A stretch of 64,000 nucleotides of DNA from Cymbidium sinense (Eukaryota; Streptophyta; Magnoliopsida; Asparagales; Orchidaceae), in contig CM038217.1 in assembly GCA_021442155.1 (NCBI GenBank), forward strand, positions 147,499,143-147,563,142, given 5' to 3'. Each line of letters opens with the position of its first letter. The stretch's first letter is position 1. The notes beneath the pieces are model-generated. The model had not been told where the DNA came from and did not search any database. It saw nothing but the letters and a program-made list of their open reading frames with translations. Positions 12,423-22,952 of this stretch are shown in pieces. Made by a program: the position numbers and the translations under genes.

Positions 12423-13470
12423 TTCTAATATAGCTTTGATCTTTTTGGTCTATCTCTATTCCCCAGTGTTGGACAACAAATCCAAGTAACTTTCCTGAAG
12501 CTACTCTGAATGCACACTTCAAAGGATTCATTTGAGGTTATATTATCTTAACCGTTCTAAAACTATTCTCAAGTCAAAGAGATGGTCTTCCTTTTCTTTG
12601 CTTTTGACTTCTAGATCATCAACATAACACTCAAGTTGATGATGAATGAGTTCATTGAAGATCTGAGTCATGGCCCTTTGTTATGTAGCACTAGCATTTT
12701 TAAGGTTGAAAGGCATGACCTTATAATAATAGATTTCGATCAGGGTTCGAAAAGCAGTGTTTCTTTCATCCTTGGGGGCCATCTTAATTTGGTTGTAGCC
12801 AGATGACCCATCCATGAAGGATAATACTGCATGAGATGAGGCGATGTCCACCATTAATTCTAGTATAGGAAGAGGAAACTCATCCTTAGGATATGCCTTA
12901 TTTAAGTCCCTGAAATTGACACATGTGAATTTGGCCATTTTTTCTTAATTGGCATGACATTGACTAACCAAGTAGGGTATCTTTCTTCCTTGATGAAACT
13001 AGCATCGATCAATTTCTTGACTTCAGAAATGACATATTGTTCAATTTCTAATCGCATGTGTCTAGGGGCTTGCTTGATAGGGTTAGTGTTAGGGTCTATT
13101 ACTAGTTTGTGGATTGCTATGTTAGGAGATAATTTGAGCATCTCTTCATAGCTCCATGCAAAGAAGTCCTTAAACTCAATCAATAGCCTAACCAAGTCAT
13201 TAGTTTCTTCTTCATTCAGCAGAGGACTGATGTATGTCAGGTGTGGATCTTCTTCTATCTTGAGGTTGATTTCTTTGAGCTTGTCGATAGTTGAATGGAT
13301 TTCCTCTTCAAAATTTGGAGGTTCATCTTTGGTTTGGAGATCATCTGGATCATCTAAAGTTTCTAAACATACCCTCTCATAAGAGTTAGTGTGGTTTGAG
13401 AAGAACTTATCAGACTCTAGATGATTGGTGACAACTAAGAAGTAATCTTCATTATCAATTGGACCCACTA
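12423..13470 (-). pseudogene. Reverse transcriptase of R (frameshifted)
   Basis: RT copies element RNA into DNA. Leftward motifs: FKDFFAWSYEEM (pre-RT), IKQAPRHMRLEIE, LIDASFIKEERYPTWLVNVM, then after a frame break near 12,938 VNFRDLNKAYPKDEFPLP, FMDGSSGYNQIKMAPKDE (first Asp region), YYYKVMPFNLKNASAT, and the YVDD active site at 12,615-12,626. Lesions: 2 nt appear lost after the Lys codons near 12,938; a codon after KNASAT is TAA near 12,680; and a stop and shift lie between 12,590 and 12,430. A single open frame of 188 codons (13,468-12,902) remains. RT identity is certain; activity is not possible without repair. Confidence 0.9.
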
Positions 13471-14210
13471 TATCGAATCCTATTACTGATCTTGAGTGTG
13501 CATCCCTGCCTCTATTGTTTCACAGCTTCTCAAAGTACCCTGACTTGTGCTTGGACCATGTATAATGAATCAAACCTTTCTTTACAAGATTAAGAACACA
13601 AGGTAGTACCAATCAAATGATAATTCCATTAATTTTTTATATGAATTATCCTCAAGTTCTACATCAATTTCTAAACTAGAGGATGATGATCCCAATAGGA
13701 ATCTCTTTGGCTTGACATTTATGGAAGACTTAGTGGCTTCCTTAACTACTAAACCTTCAACTTTTTGAGAAGAAAGTGAGGTTAGAGATAAAGTTTCCAA
13801 CAGTTGCCTAATAGTTTTACATAAACTTGATTCGAATTCATTAGTGCTTTATTTGGAGGCCTGGTCTTCATCACTATCCGGCTCGAGTGTCACCTCCAAT
13901 GAAACACACTAAGAGGGGTTGACCGATATGCTAATCACATGAGACTCATCCTCTGAGCTGGATTCTAAGTCTATGTGAATAGTTGGGGTACTCCTGTGAA
14001 CTGGAACATAACCCTATTAGTTGGCTACTAACCATTGCCTGGTGGAGGTTGAGTCATCCTACCCATATGTTCGTATGGTGGAACGAACTATGGGTGGAAT
14101 GTGACATGCGGCTCTACCTCTTCCTTGATGTCCTTTTCTCATTCACTTGTAATTTTCATTTTCTTTTCATTTTCATTTTCTTTTTCTTTTTCTTTTTCTT
14201 TTGTGTATGA
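13471..14210 (-). pseudogene. Protease-RT spacer of R with Lys/Glu-rich coding tract
   Basis: This poorly conserved polyprotein stretch lies between protease and RT. At its start (~14,210-14,150) a repeated AAAGAA-type tract reads as a Lys/Glu/Asn-rich run (KEKEKEKENENEKK). It continues as an HMGRMTQPPPG-like stretch, an acidic segment near 13,950, and a frame at 13,800-13,582 (EIDVELEDNSYKKLMELSFD). The same blocks occur in E2 (38,880-39,735), so they were once coding. In Ogre elements an intron can lie between protease and RT; I see no clear splice pair here. The + strand phenylalanine-rich frame at 13,983-14,210 is only the antisense of the Lys tract. Confidence 0.65.
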
Positions 14211-14935
14211 ATTTTGACCAAGTTCATGAGAAAAGAAATTTTGAGAAAGATAGTAGGTCACATCTTCATATATCTCAACTTTTTTAACTGAACATGGCTT
14301 TTCATCTCCTTCGACACAGTATTTGATTCCATCCCTTCTAAACTTGATGCACTAATGAAGGGAGAATGCAATCATCTTATTCTAGTGTATCCAAGGCCTT
14401 CAGAGCAAAGCAGTGAATGACATATTTGAATCAATTATATAAAACTTTGCTTCGGTCTTCTAGTCACCTATTTCCAATGGTAACACTATAGAACCTAAAG
14501 CCCTCTCGTCTTGTTCATTGAATCCTCTCAACATCAATCGATCTCCTTAGAGTGTAGAGATGTCAATCCTCAAGGTGGCAAGGGTCTTTAGACTCATAAT
14601 ATTCATTGATACATCTGGATCAACCAAAACCCTAGAAAGTCTGAATCTGCCCATATCCCCTGTGATGTAGAGGGGACAGTTGTGCTCCATGTCCCCCAAC
14701 AGGTATTCGTCTGTGAATGTGACTCCCTGGGCTTCTCTTGAATAATATGCCTCTATTCAATAGTCGTCAGTTGAGCTAAGCATATCTCTGTATTAAGAAG
14801 AGCCTTGATTAATGATTCCCTCATCTCTTTGGAAAAGATAAGGGCATCATATATGCTTAACTTAGATGACAACTTTCTTAGGTGAGAGAGGACATTGTAA
14901 TCAATTATGGGTTGATCCACCATAAGCATATCCAT
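14211..14935 (-). pseudogene. Aspartic protease region of R with altered active site
   Basis: A retropepsin-type protease matures the polyprotein. Leftward: DYNVLSHLRKLSSKLSIYDA (14,890-14,830), a helical block typical just upstream of Tat/Ogre protease; then RVLVDPDVSMNIM at 14,594-14,632, where the expected D-[ST]-G triad reads D-P-D; then FYIIDSNMSFTALL, a stop, and RPWIH (near 14,440-14,375), the conserved protease C-terminal signature; then an HxCIKF-like block. Stops lie at several points. Element E2 lacks the active-site part altogether. Confidence 0.75.
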
Positions 14936-15600
14936 GTGTGGAGCATCCTATGGAGGGGCTTCTTGCTCATTAATAAAAATGACTTATTTTCCCTAATCTT
15001 GAGGTGCTGCCCTAGGAGGTAGAATCTTGCCACTATAGAGGTTGACTTCGGTGATCTCTTATGGCCAATTAGTGGAAGATTCTACCTGATCGTTAGGCTC
15101 ACCTACAGCTTCTCCTATAGGACCCTCAAAATTAGATGATTCTAAGTCTATCTAAATAGGTGAATTCATATTATTCAGAGAAGGAAAGTCCATCTTTGAA
15201 TCAAAAAGGGAAAGATCAGAGTTGTTATAATTAATTAGACTTGGAGAGTTTTCTAAAATAATAGAGTTAGACAACCCATCAGAAGTGACACAAATGTAAT
15301 TCAAACTAGCTTTATTCCTTAATTTCTTGGATTTTGAAGGAGGTACATAGTAGAAATCTAGTAAGGTAAGTTGGTTAAGGGATTTGATGCCCTCATCTGC
15401 TAAAATAAGATGTCTACTAGAAGAAGAGCTAGCTGAAATAGAAGTGTCGGCTGAAGTAGTAGCTACCACTGGAATGGAGAGGTGAAGGGTGGTGGTTTCT
15501 TTAGCTATGCAAGTGCTTTGGTGAACTCCTACCTTCCCCAGGTTGTCTTTGGCAACTTCCAAACCTTCCTTGATGTTAAAGGTTCGAGCTACCTAAGGCA
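14936..15600 (-). pseudogene. Gag-protease linker of R
   Basis: This is a Ser-rich, low-conservation stretch of the polyprotein. The frame 15,562-15,152 includes a Ser run (SISASSSSSRHL) and IKSLNQLTLLDFYYVPPSKS. Downstream, TEVNLYSGKILPPRAAPQD (near 15,050-15,000) is shared with E2, where it reads EVNLHSGKVVPPRVAPQDKG. No enzymatic motif is seen. It separates the gag knuckle from the protease; the sharing with E2 shows that it was coding. Confidence 0.6.
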
Positions 15601-17670
15601 CCTACAAGGAAAGTTTCTTGATTTTTGAAATAATCTTTTTAGAGGTTCAGGATAAGAATATATCCCAACCTTCTTTTATTTTGAGAGGATCACATGTATC
15701 CTCAAGGATTACCCTAACAGAACTGGATGGTTGTTCCACTAGATATTCCTTTGGGATAACTATGGTGCCTGACTTGTAGTTGTGTTCTAGCCAATCTTTG
15801 AATGTAAAGTAATCCTTCAAAACATGGCCTAGCATGCGGTGGTAGGGGCAAAAGTTAGAATCATTGCTCCCACTTTCTCCCAGCTTCTTAGGCTCAGTAG
15901 TAAAATAAGGTTTCTTTAAGAGATTCTTAAAGATTTTCCCTATTACCTCCCTCTTAAATGAATAAGATTTATTTAGTTTATCCAAAAGAGTAGGTGGATG
16001 GTAGCTACCTGGTGGTGGGTGTGTGTACCGCTACTGTGGGTATGGCTAAGGAGGAGGCGATGAAGGTCATGGAGGCTGTTGTGGCAGCCAGTAGGATGGC
16101 CTAGGTGGTGGTAGAGGAGGTGAAAGTGATGGCTGTAGAGCACGAGGTCTCTCATGCTAATCTCTAGCCTGTTGCTTCTCTTTTTCCAATACTACTACTA
16201 CCCCTGACTTCTTCTCATAAGCTTTTTGTGGCTTTGGCTTTGTTGACTGATCTTGAAAAGGCAATTGTTTGGCCTCTCCTTGTAGACTAGCCGCCTGGTT
16301 GATTAGCTTCTCAAATATCTTGATGGTAAAACCTTTGAGCATGAAGGCGACCAGGCCATGAATATTCTTTAGTAAAATTTCAATGACATGTTGTTCAAAT
16401 AGCTGTGGTTAGTATTTCATACTCAAATTATGCTATCTAAGAATATAGTCAATGAGGGACTCACTGGGGTGTTGTTGTGCTACAACGAGATCACCCATAA
16501 TCACCCTTTGATGAGCTCCAGTAAACCTCTTAATGCTCCAACTCGGAAAAATCTTCACCGTGGGAGTTTAGCATACCAATCAAAGGCTATGCCTACTAAA
16601 CTACTAACAAAAAGTTAGAATAATAATGCATCGTTGCCACCAGCATTGTAATAGTTGGCCCTTAAGTGCGCTATGTGCTGGTGTGGGTTCCGTTGTCATC
16701 AAAGCTCTTGAAAGAAGGTGGCACAAAACCCTTAGGATATTGGATGACATTCCTGGGTAGGTCTACCCTTTGGGCGATGATCCACCTTGGGCTTCTGATT
16801 GCTCTCTCACTTCGCTTGAGTTTAATATCCTTTTATTGTACGGAGGTACTATCCAATACCTTCTTATACAAGCTAGTGCAGCCCTGCGATACTATAGGTA
16901 AAGTCTTGGCTTAAACTAAGACATGCAATAACTCAGTTGATCTTTACGATAGTAGGATGCACTATTGGGGCTTGGTTTTGAAGTGCCAAAACTGCTGCTA
17001 GCAATCTTCAAGCCTTTTTCCCATCTTGTCAATTTGTTCATCCTTTTGTTTAAGTTATTGAAGGAGGTGTTTTGATTGTGATCCCATTAATCCAAACCAT
17101 GTGCACCGGTGGAATCTTCCAACAAATCATCTTTGTTGGGATCAAAATTAACCTTGTCTTTTTCTAGGTCAGACCAGGCATACCCTAGAATTTCCTTCTT
17201 CTCAACAAGACACTATGCTACAATATCATCTAGGGAGTGGTCCAACTGAGCAAGCACAAATGATCATGGCTGACCGGTGGTAGGATCATGCTCATGAACA
17301 AAAATACATCTAACCTCCCCTGCTAGTGTAGTGTTGATCTTGTGAGGGCTATGCTCATTGGAGGATACATGCTCATGACTATTATTTGCCATGGGTGGAG
17401 TGCTACTCCTAGAAGGATCTATCGCCATGGGGGTAACTGGACTATCTCTTTCTCCCTCTGCTATCTCCAAGATCTGCTGCGGTGGTGGTGGTGATGGCAC
17501 GACTACAATGCTACGTGGTCGCCATTCCCTCTTCCCCATAACTGAGGTAGAAGGTCGAGTAGGAGAGCTCGGGCTTGCCTCAGTTGGCAGTGTGGATGGA
17601 ATGGGATCTCTTGGCCGTAGCCGGATCACCAGTGGGGCTCTCTTTTCTTTGGATGCTGCCATCATGGCCT
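15601..17670 (-). pseudogene. Gag (capsid/nucleocapsid) of R
   Basis: Gag packages element RNA. Leftward from ~17,665: a Pro/Ser/Arg-rich N-terminus (RLRPRDPIPSTLPTEASPSS), then the capsid segment with YPKGFVPPSFKSFDDNGTH (near 16,740-16,690) and the helical ...FEKLINQAASLQGEAK block (16,320-16,270). A Pro/His-rich stretch follows (16,150-15,985), then the knuckle CPYHRMLGHVLKDY at 15,809-15,850. The knuckle form here is C-x2-H-x4-H-x4-C, with the last Cys changed to Tyr; E2 keeps that Cys. Stops and shifts are frequent. The + strand frame 17,391-17,834 is antisense to this region. Confidence 0.8.
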
Positions 17671-18600
17671 TTTATGGAACTGTAGAAGATGGAACTTACA
17701 CTGGAGATGGTGGCAGTGGAATAGAGTGGTGGCGGAGGCACCACCGACTCTCTCTGTGTGGGAGCCCCTCTCCTATGGTGAGTAGTACCGATCAATATAT
17801 TCTTGTTATGATCATGTTGCGTGATCAAAATTGATGAGGGCGGAGGAAGTCGGCTTAGCGTACCTTTGTCTCTCCTTGTTGATCACATATACTGATACAC
17901 GGGCCTCCCTGTCTCTCTCCTATTTTATATGCTTACCCATGCTACGAGGAATGACTGATCGTAGATCAAATTGAGCTTTGGACTCTGATCATCTAGAAGC
18001 CCTGCCAACCTAGCACAAAACTATCTTAAGGCCCGCATAGACCTCTTCATATCTCTGATAGGAGCCTCAAAGTGAAATGCAGTTGGAGGTGATACTGAGA
18101 TCCTCTTAACATCTTCCTCCCCATCAGATCCATAGAGAAGATGAAACTTGCTCTCTGTAGGTAAAGGGAAACTATCCTGGGTGTCTCCTTTACGGTAAAC
18201 TGAAAACTAAATCCATCTCTTTGGCTATGCACACATGATGCCACTTTATCTTATGACATCTATTATAGCATTGGGTCTTGGTGGGAGGAGCAGTATGGGA
18301 ACTAGACCTTACCTCGTAGGTAGGAGAGACTATCCTTGAAGATAGGGAAGCCTTCCCCTTGGAAGAAGCCAACGAGTGGGTGTTAGCCCGTACTGGGTAG
18401 AAATGGGAATCACTGAACTCACTGGAACTAAAACTGCAACTGCTGCGAGAACTACCACAACCTTCCTCTTTAGTGAGGGAAACTCGACATCTGATGGTAT
18501 TTCTACATGGATGACCGACTTCTACCCGGTCACCACACTCTTGTTAACGGTTGTGAGGGTGGTCCCCTCACAAGTGATCCTAGCCCCCTAGAATCCTCGG
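17671..18600 (-). pseudogene. ORF-like stretch upstream of gag in R (unknown product)
   Basis: I do not recognise this product. Leftward, interrupted frames read a Ser-rich start (RSSCSFSSSEFSDSHF), SLASSKGKASLSSRIVSPTY, QCYNRCHKIKWHHVCIAKE (Cys/His-rich, near 18,280-18,225), then GSDGEEDVKRISVSPPTAFH and MKRSMRALR (near 18,120-18,040). After a stop it reads RLAGLLDDQSPKLNLIYDQS, then a Thr/Ser/Pro-rich tail that merges with the gag N-terminus near 17,670. Composition is less AT-rich than the repeats to its right, as expected for former coding DNA. Ogre elements carry an extra ORF1 before gag, so this may be its counterpart; it could also be a gag extension. Confidence 0.45.
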
Positions 18601-18779
18601 ACAAAATGAATTAGATGATCAAAGTTAGTCTATGGGAGGCTAGCCTGATCCAAGGCCAAATCCATCCCAAAAGAAAAGTGAAGACATACTTCTGAGCTTC
18701 CATTTAAAATGAATAAAACTAAACTGAAAGCTGACTGAAACTAAGTTGAAATTCTGTAAATTTTGAAAATGAACTCAAA

Positions 18780-21470
18780 TCAGATTTCTACTTTAATTTG
18801 TTTTTAGAATTTGATCCCACACTCAACAATTTTAATATGTTAAGTGGGCCTCTTTGATTTAGGAGAGGGATTTTGAATTTAGAATTGGAGAAGAGATTTT
18901 TGAATTTAGAATCCATTTTCAACAAATTTTTGTATGTTGGAAATGGGTTCAAATATTTTGAAAAGATTGATGCTTCCATTGGTTCATATTTGAATTTAAT
19001 TTTTTGATTATTTAGGGACCCTTTATTTAATAAAATTGAGTATATTAAAACAAAGGGTCAATTGATTTTTGTTTGGGATCGCTCAATTGTCAAATTTGGG
19101 TATGCTAAATGAGTTGTTTGAAAATAATTTTCTTTTTCTTTTGCTTGTTTGTCAAGTCATGAGTGAATTATGTTAGGGACCCTTTATTTAATAAAATTGA
19201 GTATATTAAAACAAAGGGTCAATTGATTTTTGTTTGGGATCGCTCAATTGTCAAATTTGGGTATGTTAAATGAGTTGTTTGAAAATAATTTTCTTTTTCT
19301 TTTGCTTGTTTGTCAAATCATGAGTGAATTATGTGTGAGTTTGAAAATGGAATCTTTACTTAACAAATTTGTGTATGCTAAATAAAGTCCAAATATTTTC
19401 TTTCATTTTGATTTTTGAAAAGAGGATCTTTACTTAGCAAATTTGGGTATGCTAAAATAAAGTCCAATTGTGTTTTGTTTTTAAATTTTTGAAAAAAAAA
19501 CAATTTGGGTATGCTAAATCAGGAATCCAAATGTAATTAATTTTTGATTTTTGAAAAATGAAACTTTTACTTAGCAAATTTGGGTATGCTAAATAAAGGA
19601 TTCAAATGTGTTTAATTTTTTTTTTTTTTTAAAAATGAAACCTTAGCAAATTTGGGTATGCTAAATAAAGGATTCAAATGTATTTGATTTTTATGATTTT
19701 GAAAAGAAAATCTTCACTTAGCAAATTTGGGTATGCTGAATGAAAGATCCAAATGTGTTTTGATTTTTGATTTTGAAAAGAGGATCTTTATTTAGAAAAT
19801 TTGGGTATGCTAAATAAAGGATCCAAATGTTTTTGATTTTTTTTTTTATGATTTTGATTTTGAAAAGAGGATCTTCACCTAGCAAATTTGGGTATGCTAA
19901 ATGAAAGATCCAAAATGTGTTTGATTATTTAATTTTTTTTGGAAAGAGGATCTTCATTTAGAAAATTTGGGTATGTTAAATGAAAGATCCAAATGTGTTT
20001 TGATTTTTGAAAAGAAGAACTTTACTTAGAAAATTTGGGCATGCTAAATAAAGGATCCAAGTGTGTTTGATTTTTATGATTTTGATTTTGAAAAGAGGAT
20101 CTTCACTTAGCAAATTTGGGTATGCTAAATGAAGGATACAAATGTGTTTGATTTTTATGATTTTGATTTTGAAAAGAGGGTCTTCACTTAGTAAATTTGG
20201 GTATGCTAAATAAATGATCCAAATGTGTTTTTGGTTTTGATGTTTTGGTTTTTGAAAAGGGGGATCTTTACTTGAAAATTTGGGTATGCTAAATAAAAGA
20301 ATCCAAATGTTGTTTGATTTTTGATTTTTTAAAAAGATGATCTTTACTTAGTAAATTTGGGTATGCTAAATAAAAGATCTAAATATGTTTTTGGTTTTGA
20401 TGTTTTATTTTTGAAAAGAGAATCTTTACTTAGCAAATTTGGGTATGCTAAATAAAGAATCCAAATGTGTTTTAATTTTTGAAAAGGGGGATCTTTACTT
20501 AGCAAATTTGGGTATGCTAAATGAAGAATCCAAATATTTTTAATTTGTTTTATTTTTGAAAAAAGAAACTTTTACTTAACAAATTTGGGTATGCTAAATA
20601 AAGGATTCAAATGTGTTTGATTTTTGAAATTTGAAAAATGAAACATTTACTTAGAAAATTTGAGTATGCTAAATAAAGGATTCAAATGTATTTGATTTTT
20701 ATGATTTTGATTTTGAAAAGAGGATCTTCACTTAGCAAATTTGGGTATGCTAAATGAAGGATCCAAATGTGTTTTGATTTTTGATTTTTGAAAAGAGGAT
20801 CTTTACTTAGCAAATTTGGGTATGCTAAATGAAGAATTCAAATGTGTTTGATTTTGATTTTTTTTACTTAGCAAATTTGGGTATGCTAAATAAAAGATCC
20901 CAATGTGTTTTTGGTTTTGATGTTTTGATTTTTGAAAAGGGAGATCTTTACTTAGCAAATTTGGGTATGTTAAATAAAAGATCAAATTGTATTTTTTAGT
21001 TTTGATGTTTTGATTAATTTTTTTTTTTTTAAAAAAAGGATCTTTATTTACAAAATTTGGGTATGCTAAATAAAAGATCCAAATTTATTTTGAAAAATGG
21101 AACTCTCATTTGACACATTTGGGTATGTCAAAGATGAGTCAATTATGTTTTATTTTTCAAAGATAAGATTTTTGTGTGTGATTATTGCTTTTTGAAAAGA
21201 AAGAAATTCTAGCTTAACACATGTGGGATATGTTGAGTGGAATTTCAAATGATGTTATTTTTTTTGAAAATAAAACCTCCATCCAACATATTTGGATATA
21301 TTGAATGAAGAGGCTTATTTTCAAACTTGTACTTTTTGAAAAAAAAAATAAATTCTAACTTCAACATATGTGAGATATGTTGAAATGGAATTTTAATGTT
21401 ATGATATGATTTTATTTGGAAATTAAATTTTCTTTCAACAAATTTGGGTATATTGAAAGAGGATGTTCAT
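18780..21470 (-). repeat. Leader repeat array A: ~65-85-bp units each with a hairpin
   Basis: About 25-30 units have the core TTAGCAAATTTGGGTATGCTAA (+ strand) in pieces: stem TTAGCA, 10-nt loop AATTTGGGTA, stem TGCTAA. Between cores lie AGGATCC, AAATGTGTTTGATTTT and GAAAAGAGGATCTTTAC. Cores recur near 19,441, 19,724, 19,886, 20,115, 20,439, 20,740, 20,816 and 20,958, among others. The edge units keep the stem with different bases (18,821, 18,916, 19,036, 21,109, 21,360, 21,433). The array lies between PBS and gag, so it would be transcribed as RNA leader with loop TACCCAAATT. No coding potential. Confidence 0.85.
19012..19333. repeat. 161-bp tandem duplication inside array A
   Basis: Two copies, 19,012-19,172 and 19,173-19,333, start with TTAGGGACCC and end with GAGTGAATTATG. 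I find only two differences (CTAAATG/TTAAATG and CAAGTC/CAAATC). Neighbouring repeat units differ far more, so this duplication is recent relative to the array. Confidence 0.9.
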
Positions 21471-22555
21471 TTTCAAATATGTGCTTTTTGAAAAGATGAT
21501 TGTTAATTTTATTTTTTAAATGAAATCATTATTCAATAAATTAAATGAGGATGTTCATTTGTGGTTTTTTGAAAAGATGATTGTTAATTTTATTTTTGAA
21601 ATGGAATCTTCATTCAATAAATTGATTGAGGATTTCATTTGTGATTTTTGAAAAGATGATTATTCATTTTATTTTTTGAAAAGATGATTGTTAATTTTGT
21701 TTTTGAAAATAAATCTTCATTCAATAAATTGAATGAGGATGTTCATTTGTGCTTTTTGAAAAGATGATTGTTGATTTTATTTTTGAAAAGATGAATGTTG
21801 ATTTTGTTTTTTAAAAGATGATTGTTGATTTTATTTTTGAAAAGATGATTGTTGATTTTATTTTTGAAAAGATGATTGCTAATTTTATTTTTGAAAAGAT
21901 GATTGTTGATTTTATTTTTGGAATGAAATCTTCATTCAATCAATTGAATGAGGATGTTCATTTGTACTTTTAGAAAGATGATTGTCAATTTTGTTTTTGA
22001 AAAAATGATTGTTGATTTTATTTTTGAAATGAAATCTTCATTCAATAAATTGAATGAGAATGTTCATTTGTGATGTTTGAAAAGATGATTTTGATTTTAT
22101 TTTTTTCAAAAGATGATTATTGATTTTATTTTTGAAAAAGTGATTGTTGATTTTATTTTTTGAAAAGGTGATTGTTGATTTTGTTTTTGAAATGAAATCT
22201 TCATTCAATAAATTGAATGAGGATATTTCTTTGTGCTTTTTGAAAAGATGATTGTTGATTTTATTTTTTTGAAATGAAATCTTCATTTAATAAAATGAAT
22301 GAGGATGTTCATTTGTGTTTTTTTTAAAATGATGATTTTGGATTGTATTTTTGAAAAGATGACTGTTGATTTTATTTTTGAAATGAAATCTTCATTCAAT
22401 AAATTGAATGAAGATGTTCATTTGTACTTTTTGAAAAGATGATTGTTGATTTTATTTTTGAAATGAAATCTTCATTCAATAAATTGAATGAGGATGTTCA
22501 TTTGTGCTTTTTGAAAAGATGATTATTGATTTTATTTTTGAAAAGATCCTACATG
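21471..22555 (-). repeat. Leader repeat array B: GATGATTGTTGATTTT units with palindromes
   Basis: Two intermixed units are present. One is ~27-28 bp (GATGATTGTTGATTTT then ATTTTTGAAAA), in runs such as 21,765-21,915. The other carries the palindrome TCATTCAATAAATTGAATGA, or close variants, near 21,716, 21,930, 22,038, 22,199, 22,391 and 22,471, each followed by GGATGTTCATTTGTG. It continues array A toward the PBS and is also untranslated leader. It is extremely AT-rich. Confidence 0.85.
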
Positions 22556-22952
22556 TAACAATCATGAAGATTGTTATATGAGGTTGAAATATTTTATTAT
22601 GTGAATTTTTTTTGGAAAAGTTTTTTTTAAAGTGTTATTTTTATAAAGGATTTATTTTTCTTTATTTTTGAAATGAACCTTTCCTTACCATAGAATTGGT
22701 AAGGAGGAAGTCTTTAATAATCTCCTTTTATAAGATTTTTAATTTCACCTATTGGGGGAACCCAACATGGGTTTTAAGACCTACATGGAGTGAGCTCCAA
22801 AAACCCAAATAATGTCGGCTAGCTTAGCTAAAGGATGAAATAAACTAAGTGCCAATAGAAAATAAGGATAGTCTTAAACTCATATGATATACAATTCCAC
22901 TATCGATACTTGGAGACAATGATCATTTACCAAAGATGGAGAGAGGAACCAT
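22556..22952 (-). other. Proximal leader of R between repeats and PBS
   Basis: This is about 400 bp of unique leader. It includes a short inverted pair (AACAATC..GATTGTT near 22,557-22,577), TTACCATAGAATTGGTAA near 22,685, and GGGGGAACCCAACATGGGTTTTAAG near 22,754. At 22,911-22,931 it holds one arm of the 21-nt inverted repeat shared with the LTR. No ORF is recognised. The region is probably transcribed and could act in packaging or priming, which is inference. Confidence 0.5.

Noticed and set aside
13983..14210. + strand frame ending in a phenylalanine run that looks like a membrane segment
   Set aside because: It is the antisense of the Lys/Glu-rich coding tract shared by R and E2.
17391..17834. 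147-codon + strand frame rich in Gly/Ser
   Set aside because: It is antisense to the proline-rich gag N-terminus of R; the reverse strand gives family-like gag sequence.
18780..22555. CRISPR-like regular repeats
   Set aside because: Units are degenerate, the spacers are themselves repeats, no cas genes are present and the context is a plant retrotransposon leader.
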